From assembly GCA_029211065.1 (NCBI GenBank), contig JARGFK010000042.1, forward strand, positions 1-36,858: a DNA stretch of 36,858 nt, written 5' to 3'. A model generated the notes under the pieces. The model had not been told where the DNA came from. It saw only the letters and a list, made by a program, of their open reading frames with translations, and did no database searches. The stretch is from Desulfobacterales bacterium (GTDB lineage Bacteria > Desulfobacterota > Desulfobacteria > Desulfobacterales > JARGFK01). The position numbers and the translations under genes are program-made. Below, in pieces: positions 32,563-36,858 of the stretch; the first letter of the stretch is position 1; each line of letters begins with the position of its first letter.

Positions 32563-33090
32563 TTACAAATTATTAATCCCGAAATTCTTATCCTTTAGAT
32601 ACCACTCCATGAAATAGCCGATGGCGACAAACAAAGGCAATGCAACCAAAGTTCGCGCCAGAGTAAACCGAACGCCCAGATAACCGATCTCCATCCCCAG
32701 CATCGGTATTTTAACCGATGAAAAAGCACCGAGATAAATAAATACATTTTTAATGCTGGCGCCTTTTTTATGAAGAATATAGGCGACCGGAAAGGCAACA
32801 TAAATCGGTCCGGCTTGCAGCATGGCCAAAATGACCATCAAAAATATTCCTTTGATTCCGGAGTCCTGTCCGATGTGTCTTTCAATTTTTTCCCTGGGAA
32901 ACCAGACATCCAACAGGCCGACGATGATAAATAAAAACGGAATGAACGTTATCATCTCTATGAAAAAGTGGGTGAAATTGCTGAAAACCACCTTGCCCGG
33001 ATCAAAGCCCAAGAGAAAAGAAAGGACGGTCGCCGCCAGATAAGACGCCAGCCAGATATATTGTTTATGTTTTGTTAGTAAATTATTCAT
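32563..33090 (-). CDS. Permease, second half (DUF318/ArsP-like)
   Basis: 175 aa with four membrane helices. The block LMVILAMLQAGPIYVAFPVAYIL and GAFSSVKIPMLGMEIGYLG belong to the C-terminal half of DUF318 (As_P-type) permeases. The true start is the ATG at 33090, overlapping the stop of the first-half gene by four bases (ATGA); a longer open frame to 33348 is only the overlap in another register. The two halves together (336 residues) are nearly the length of the intact permease at 34860. A two-subunit permease is the likely product. Confidence 0.72.
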   Translation of the reverse strand: MNNLLTKHKQYIWLASYLAATVLSFLLGFDPGKVVFSNFTHFFIEMITFIPFLFIIVGLLDVWFPREKIERHIGQDSGIKGIFLMVILAMLQAGPIYVAFPVAYILHKKGASIKNVFIYLGAFSSVKIPMLGMEIGYLGVRFTLARTLVALPLFVAIGYFMEWYLKDKNFGINNL

Positions 33091-33572
33091 AAAATCAAAC
33101 CAATGAATAGACCGATAATTATCGCAGCAATAAAATTTGAACCGTTTCGCAAAGCCGCCACTTTTTTTCCAAAATATTTGGCTTCCAGCGGGAATGTGAC
33201 TATTCCGACCATCATCAAGGTTGTCATAAAGGTTGCCACCGTGGTGTAAGTAGCGCCTTGCCCGATGAGTGTTGCGGCAATCGGATAAGATATAAAACCA
33301 GGTATTGCAGCAATTGAACCAATAACCGCCGCAAGTGTCAGCCCCCATATTCCGGAATCAACACCTAAATATTTGATGATTAAAGTTTGCGGAATCAAAT
33401 ACAAGGCAAGACTTACCAATATGAGAATATTCAGAAAAGGAACGGCAATTCCTTTAAACATTTTCAATCCTTTTCTGAGTCCCGCGATCGTTTTTTTCTT
33501 GTCTAGCATAAAAGAAACGAACGTCAAAACGATCGAAACGGCGATAAAAATAACAGCGTTATTAATCATCAT
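33087..33572 (-). CDS. Permease, first half (DUF318/ArsP-like)
   Basis: 161 aa, about four membrane helices. IKYLGVDSGIWGLTLAAVIGS and IPGFISYPIAATLIGQGATY resemble the N-terminal half of DUF318 permeases, with the SISYP-like loop in place of the CSCTVLP seen in the full-length paralogue. It has no cysteine in that loop. The ribosome binding site is weak and two ATG codons stand side by side at the start. It overlaps the second-half gene by four bases, so the subunits should be made together. Substrate unknown; efflux of an organic or thiol-bound arsenical is a family-based guess. Confidence 0.7.
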   Translation of the reverse strand: MMINNAVIFIAVSIVLTFVSFMLDKKKTIAGLRKGLKMFKGIAVPFLNILILVSLALYLIPQTLIIKYLGVDSGIWGLTLAAVIGSIAAIPGFISYPIAATLIGQGATYTTVATFMTTLMMVGIVTFPLEAKYFGKKVAALRNGSNFIAAIIIGLFIGLIL

Positions 33573-33600
33573 TCGTCACGCGGTATCCGACCGGCCACAA

Positions 33601-33834
33601 TTATTTTTTGATCCACCCTTTCACCTCTTCCTTGGAGGGTATTTTACCCACGCACTTTACCTCGCCATTCACCACAACCGCCGGTGTGCCGAACACCCCG
33701 TAACCGGCAATCTTCATCATATCGGTCACCTTCTCAACCTGGGCGTTCACGCCTCTTTCGGCAACCGCTTCCAAAACAATTTTTTCGGTCTGTTTGCATC
33801 TGGGGCATCCCGGCCCCAATATCCTAATATCCAT
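33601..33834 (-). CDS. Small redox-active disulfide (thioredoxin_3) protein
   Basis: 77 aa. A minimal thioredoxin fold starting MDIRILGPGCPRCKQTEK, with CxxC at residues 10-13, then VFGTPAVVVNGEVKCVG with the cis-proline and an added cysteine. Proteins of this size are cytoplasmic thiol carriers often encoded beside DUF318 permeases and ArsC. AAAGGAG lies eight bases ahead. It could reduce ArsC or hand a thiol-bound metalloid to the split permease; both are inferences from position. Confidence 0.85.
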   Translation of the reverse strand: MDIRILGPGCPRCKQTEKIVLEAVAERGVNAQVEKVTDMMKIAGYGVFGTPAVVVNGEVKCVGKIPSKEEVKGWIKK

Positions 33835-33879
33835 TTTTTTCTCCTTTTACGTTAACGTTTTATTGATATTGTGCAGGTG

Positions 33880-34326
33880 TTAACCCTTGCTTTCTTCATT
33901 AAGTATTTCAGGTAATTTTTCAACGAACTTTCGAATTTCGTCCCTTACCCGACGGTAAGGAGCCAGCTTTTCAGCTTCGGTTTTCGCATCCGCGGACAGC
34001 CTGGGCGGATCATCAAATCCACGGTAAATCCGCCGGGTTTTCCCCGGGAAAAAGGGGCAGGACTCATTGGCATTGTCACACAGGGTGACGACATAGGCAA
34101 ACCCCAGATGCCGAACGGCTTCGATATCCTTGGAAGTCTGCCCCGAGATATCGATGCCGACTTCCGCCATGGCTTTGACGGCCCGCGGATCAATGCCTTT
34201 GGGGGAAACGCCGGCGGAATAAGCCTCAAACTGGTTGTTTTTTAACTGCCGGGTCCAGGCTTCGGCCATCTGACTGCGACAGGAGTTGCCGGTACATAAA
34301 AAAAGGATTTTATATTTATCCGTCAT
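33880..34326 (-). CDS. arsC: Arsenate reductase ArsC (thioredoxin-coupled, LMW-phosphatase fold)
   Basis: 148 aa. The phosphatase-type loop CTGNSCRS gives C11 and C16, and TLCDNANESCPFFPGK gives C83 and C90, the pair that forms the disulfide exit path in thioredoxin-dependent ArsC of the Staphylococcus/Bacillus type. It reduces arsenate to arsenite in the cytoplasm for export by ACR3. The aspartate of the P-loop enzymes appears in GFDDPPR. Its neighbour, the small thioredoxin-like protein 45 bases downstream, is a ready electron donor. No clear ribosome binding site is seen close to the ATG. Confidence 0.93.
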   Translation of the reverse strand: MTDKYKILFLCTGNSCRSQMAEAWTRQLKNNQFEAYSAGVSPKGIDPRAVKAMAEVGIDISGQTSKDIEAVRHLGFAYVVTLCDNANESCPFFPGKTRRIYRGFDDPPRLSADAKTEAEKLAPYRRVRDEIRKFVEKLPEILNEESKG

Positions 34327-34390
34327 AAATTTACTTTCAATTTAAGTTATTTGGGGCCGTTCTTTTTTCTTTATCGCATCCCACCCATCG

Positions 34391-34627
34391 CTACCGGCTG
34401 CCACCGGACCGTTCCATAACGAATTTTCTGTATTCCTTGAGCAGAACATACGCATACTCTTTCCGGACACGCTCGGCCGAAGGGATATAATTCTTTCTTG
34501 CTTCTAGCCTGTTGATGATCTCTTCGGCAGTCTCATCGGAGGCCTTTCTGCCCTCGGTGTAAAGTTCAGCCATGATCTCGTCCAGCCCAATGACACCGAC
34601 CTGGGTATCATCGGAAAATTTCAACAT
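34391..34627 (-). CDS. Small conserved protein of unknown function
   Basis: 78 aa, acidic then basic, mostly helical: VGVIGLDEIMAELYTEGRKA, ETAEEIINRLEARKNYIP, then YVLLKEYRKFV. No cysteine, no signal peptide, no membrane segment. I recall similar small proteins beside permease and thioredoxin genes in sulfate-reducing bacteria, but no function. The start at 34627 has no good ribosome binding site; an in-frame stop 30 bases upstream fixes the limit. Could be an adaptor of the permease or a small metal-related regulator. Confidence 0.65.
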   Translation of the reverse strand: MLKFSDDTQVGVIGLDEIMAELYTEGRKASDETAEEIINRLEARKNYIPSAERVRKEYAYVLLKEYRKFVMERSGGSR

Positions 34628-34669
34628 GCGCCGGCCAACTACCGGCTGAGGGGAGACTCACCCATCTGT

Positions 34670-34759
34670 TCATCCTTTTTCGTCATTCTGAGTAATGCCT
34701 TGGGTCTGTTGTAACACATTTTTATAATTATTAAGTATATCCTCTTTTTTCTCTGACAT
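34670..34759 (-). CDS. Possible 29-aa peptide upstream of the 78-aa gene
   Basis: An open frame of 29 codons starting MSEKKEDILNNYKNVL and ending NDEKG, with one of the best ribosome binding sites in the window (GAGGAGGTTCAAT before the ATG). It lies in the 232-base gap between the permease and the 78-aa gene. It may be a small protein, or a leader that sets translation of the next gene. The rest of this gap shows nothing else. Confidence 0.4.
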   Translation of the reverse strand: MSEKKEDILNNYKNVLQQTQGITQNDEKG

Positions 34760-34859
34760 ATTGAACCTCCTCAGTCGCTGACGATATCCGATGATGGCGC
34801 TCCAGTGGCTGCCGATCATAATTTGTCCGACATCATAAGATTCTGTTTAGCATGGCCCT

Positions 34860-36032
34860 TTACCCGGCGAAACTGCCGTAAAGCATACCGGCAATCGTAG
34901 ACATGATGACGATAATGCTGCAGAAGGTAACTGTCTTTTTAACGCCCATTATGCTGCCGATCACCAGCATGTTCGGCAGCGAGAGAGCCGGACCGGCCAG
35001 CAGCAATGCCAGGGCCGGACCTTTGCCCATCCCGGCGCCAAGAAGACCTTGCAGAATCGGAACTTCGGTAAGCGTCGCAAAATACATGAGGGCGCCGGCA
35101 ACCGAGGCAAACAGGTTTGCCCACAGGGAATTGCCGCCCAGCAGGGATTGAATCCACCTATCGGGTATCAAGGCCGGATGCCCGGGACGCCCCAGCATGA
35201 AGCCTGCCACCAGTACCCCGGCGACCAGAAGCGGAAAAATCTGCTTCATGAATCCCCAGGTGGAGTCCACCCAGTTTTTACGCTCATCGCCCGTAAACCA
35301 GGCTTTGAGCATGAAGCTCAGAACGATCAGAAGTGCTATAGTGATATACCACTTTGCCGCAAAAACGGCGGGCCATAACCCGGTGGATCCTGCAGCCGGC
35401 CTGGCAAAGGCCGCAAATATCAGGATCAACACCATCGTACCTATATAGAGCGTATCCTGTGCGAGTGTTCGTTCTTTGGCTCCGGCTTCCGGCACATAAA
35501 TCGGTCCCATGGTGCGGGCGGCATCGTCTTTTCGAAAAATAAAAGCCATCAGCAGGCCTGTGATTACCGCAAAGAACACAGCGCCTATGGCACGCGCCAA
35601 ACCCAACTGCCAGCCCAGAATCTTTGCCGTCAGACTGATGGCCAGTACATTGATCGCCGGGCCGGAATAAAGAAAAGCGGTAGCCGGCCCGATCCCTGCG
35701 CCCCGCGTGTAAATACCGGCAAACAATGGCAGGACCGTGCAGGAACAAACCGCCAGGATGGTTCCGGACACGCTGGCCACCGAATAGGAAAGCACCTTTT
35801 TGGCCTGGGCGCCGAAATATTTTAAAACCGATGCTTGGGAAACAAATACAGCGATTGCGCCCGCAATAAAAAAAGCCGGGATCAGGCAGGTCAATACATG
35901 CTCCCTGGCATATTCCTGGAGCATCATGAACGCTTCCAGTCCGGATTGCCGGATGGTGGGGTGACTCCAGGGAATATAATAAGCCAGCAGAAATACCCCA
36001 ATGATCAAAATCAATTTATAACGCTCTTTCAT
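34860..36032 (-). CDS. DUF318/ArsP-type permease
   Basis: 390 aa, about eight to ten membrane helices. The signature is SGTILAVCSCTVLPLFAGIY followed by GAGIGPATAFLYSGPAINVL, then a second, similar half with GALMYFATLTEVPILQGLLG and LAGPALSLPNMLVIGS. Proteins of this family export trivalent organoarsenicals or other thiol-reactive compounds; the CSC pair fits metalloid binding. The start at 36032 has GGGAG eight bases ahead and precedes the first helix; a longer start at 36065 is less likely. It is the first structural gene after arsR, with a palindrome in the gap between them. Confidence 0.82.
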   Translation of the reverse strand: MKERYKLILIIGVFLLAYYIPWSHPTIRQSGLEAFMMLQEYAREHVLTCLIPAFFIAGAIAVFVSQASVLKYFGAQAKKVLSYSVASVSGTILAVCSCTVLPLFAGIYTRGAGIGPATAFLYSGPAINVLAISLTAKILGWQLGLARAIGAVFFAVITGLLMAFIFRKDDAARTMGPIYVPEAGAKERTLAQDTLYIGTMVLILIFAAFARPAAGSTGLWPAVFAAKWYITIALLIVLSFMLKAWFTGDERKNWVDSTWGFMKQIFPLLVAGVLVAGFMLGRPGHPALIPDRWIQSLLGGNSLWANLFASVAGALMYFATLTEVPILQGLLGAGMGKGPALALLLAGPALSLPNMLVIGSIMGVKKTVTFCSIIVIMSTIAGMLYGSFAG

Positions 36033-36073
36033 CCAACAGACTCCCGCATTGATGCCGCAACCCATATAATTAT

Positions 36074-36085
36074 ATATCGCGATAT
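36074..36085. promoter_or_regulatory. Candidate ArsR operator (perfect 12-base palindrome)
   Basis: ATATCGCGATAT lies in the gap between arsR and the permease gene. The half-site ATATCG recurs just upstream of arsR (36467-36472, ATATCG in CCATATCGTATTT). ArsR-family repressors bind AT-rich inverted repeats of this size. Function inferred from position. Confidence 0.5.
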
Positions 36086-36110
36086 CATGTTATATTAAGG
36101 GTAAAAAATT

Positions 36111-36455
36111 TTAGCCCTTGCAGATCTCCTCTCTGCGAATTCCCGGCAGCTTTTTCATCAAACCCATGATTTCTGGTTCTCCCTCAAGCCAGTGCTTGAT
36201 ATTGCCGATCATGCTGGCGGCATAAGGGCTTTGCGATCCATCCGCAAGATTGTAATTCATCCACGTGCCATCTCTGAAGGAGGTTATCAGTCCAGCGTCT
36301 TCGAGAATCTTCAGGTGCTTGCTGGCCGTTGACTGCGCCGTTCCTAATGCCGCCTGGACTTCACAAACACACATGACCCGGCGCTGCACCATTTTCAGTA
36401 TCTTAACCCGGGTGGGGTCCGAGACCGCTTTCATTACCTTTATGAATTCTTTCAT
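36111..36455 (-). CDS. arsR: ArsR-family transcriptional repressor
   Basis: 114 aa. Winged helix with the recognition part AQSTASKHLKILEDAGLI and the wing FRDGTWMNYNL. The N-terminus MKEFIKVMKAVSDPTRVKIL and the metal loop VMCVCEVQAAL (CxC) are those of As(III)-responsive ArsR proteins, which leave DNA when arsenite binds the cysteines. The start at 36455 is preferred over 36509 because the homologous region begins there, GGAG lies seven bases ahead, and the promoter would otherwise lie inside the gene. It heads the minus-strand arsenic island. Confidence 0.93.
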   Translation of the reverse strand: MKEFIKVMKAVSDPTRVKILKMVQRRVMCVCEVQAALGTAQSTASKHLKILEDAGLITSFRDGTWMNYNLADGSQSPYAASMIGNIKHWLEGEPEIMGLMKKLPGIRREEICKG

Positions 36456-36481
36456 CGTCCATCTCCATATCGTATTTAGGG

Positions 36482-36509
36482 AATATAATAGATGGATGGG
36501 ACATGTCAA
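36482..36509 (-). promoter_or_regulatory. Sigma-70-type promoter of arsR
   Basis: On the minus strand TTGACA (36504-36509) and TATATT (36482-36487) are separated by 16 bases. Transcription would begin near 36475, about 20 bases before the arsR start, and could run through the whole island. Confidence 0.7.
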
Positions 36510-36569
36510 GTTATTTTATTACCTCAAATGAGTGAAAAAATCCATAAATAGAAGTAATTAAAACTTGAA

Positions 36570-36634
36570 AAGCCTTTCAAAAACGGATATTTATGAGTTG
36601 AGCAAACGCAAAAAACCCATATTCTGAAAGGCTT
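36570..36634. repeat. 10-base inverted repeat before the transposase gene
   Basis: AAGCCTTTCA at 36570-36579 and TGAAAGGCTT at 36625-36634 are exact complements. The left arm may lie within the terminal repeat of the insertion sequence, and the right arm ends six bases before the ATG. It could fold in the transposase mRNA and limit its translation. Confidence 0.5.
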
Positions 36635-36640
36635 GTATAG

Positions 36641-36858
36641 ATGAGATATAAAAAACGAACTTTGATTGCAAGAAGAAACAAAATACTACCTATCAGTTTT
36701 GTTCGACAGGACATGACGACTTTCTCGGGATTGACTTTGATCGACCATTATTTACGGTTGAATTGCATCCATTCTCGAATCAAGCAAACCTTTAAATCAC
36801 ATGGGTTTAAAGGCGATTACAGCATCGGTGACATTCTTTTCATTGTGCTTATTTTGCT
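36641..36858 (+). CDS. Transposase, N-terminal part (runs off the window)
   Basis: An open frame from ATG at 36641 continues to the window's end. It starts with a basic stretch (MRYKKRTLIARRNKIL) and goes on with FSGLTLIDHYLRLN and YSIGDILFIVLILF. This layout resembles N-termini of IS1380-type DDE transposases; recognition is from memory. It is transcribed towards the right, away from arsR, and marks the right edge of the arsenic island as mobile DNA. The catalytic residues lie outside the window. Confidence 0.6.
   Translation, partial: MRYKKRTLIARRNKILPISFVRQDMTTFSGLTLIDHYLRLNCIHSRIKQTFKSHGFKGDYSIGDILFIVLIL

Noticed and set aside
32563-33348. Longer open frame for the second permease half
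   Set aside because: The extra 86 residues are a shifted read of the first permease half and carry no membrane pattern of the family.

Overview
The window reads as a chromosomal segment of a deltaproteobacterial (Desulfobacterota-like) anaerobe. The evidence is four large multiheme cytochromes c, HmcB/HybA-type and NrfD-type membrane redox proteins, a periplasmic molybdopterin enzyme, an NfnAB-type transhydrogenase, sigma-54 control and a very thiol-rich arsenic cluster. No rRNA, tRNA or CRISPR array was seen. Assignments rest on reading motifs and gene order; no database search was possible.

Layout, left to right. 1-547: a frameshifted transposase tail, a 76-nt palindrome and a terminator. 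548-3020 (minus): nfnA-nfnB. 3246-4819 (plus): tatD and a TSUP permease. 4844-8247 (minus): mobB, an exported rhodanese, a MoeA-like molybdopterin-binding protein, an FmdE-like protein and an AhpD-fold protein, probably helping to make or insert the molybdenum cofactor. 8378-22177 (minus): a 12-gene respiratory operon. In transcription order it holds a receiver-only protein, a 12-heme cytochrome, a four-cluster Fe-S protein, a Tat-exported molybdopterin oxidoreductase, a TorD-like chaperone, a small acidic exported protein, an octaheme c554-type cytochrome, a triheme anchored cytochrome, a cytochrome b, a second Fe-S protein, an NrfD-type protein and a 13-heme cytochrome. The four c-type cytochromes carry 36 heme-binding motifs between them.

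22178-25952: the control region. A near-perfect -24/-12 promoter lies ahead of the receiver gene. Just upstream is a sigma-54 activator that is itself a membrane receptor (two TM segments, extracytoplasmic domain, HAMP, GAF, AAA+, Fis-type HTH), overlapped by a PhnD-like lipoprotein gene. The simplest reading is that the lipoprotein binds an oxyanion, the membrane activator passes the signal across, and the respiratory operon is switched on without a histidine kinase.

26097-36509 (minus): an arsenic and thiol-redox island under an ArsR repressor. It holds arsR, an ArsP-type permease, arsC, a small redox-disulfide protein, a split second permease, a DGC-type cysteine protein, two exported thioredoxin-fold proteins (one broken by a frameshift at an A8 tract), a DUF2703-type cysteine protein, a CcdA-type electron carrier, ACR3, a truncated Fe-S-protein domain, an anchored rhodanese, MauE/DoxX and DsbC/G. 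The window ends inside a transposase gene (from 36641, plus).

Working model: the arsenic/thiol island and the respiratory operon are joined by the PhnD-like sensor and its activator. AioX and ArrX are PhnD-like proteins that control arsenic respiratory enzymes, so arsenate or arsenite is a reasonable first guess for the molybdoenzyme's substrate. Sulfur oxyanions (tetrathionate, thiosulfate, polysulfide) are equally open from sequence alone.
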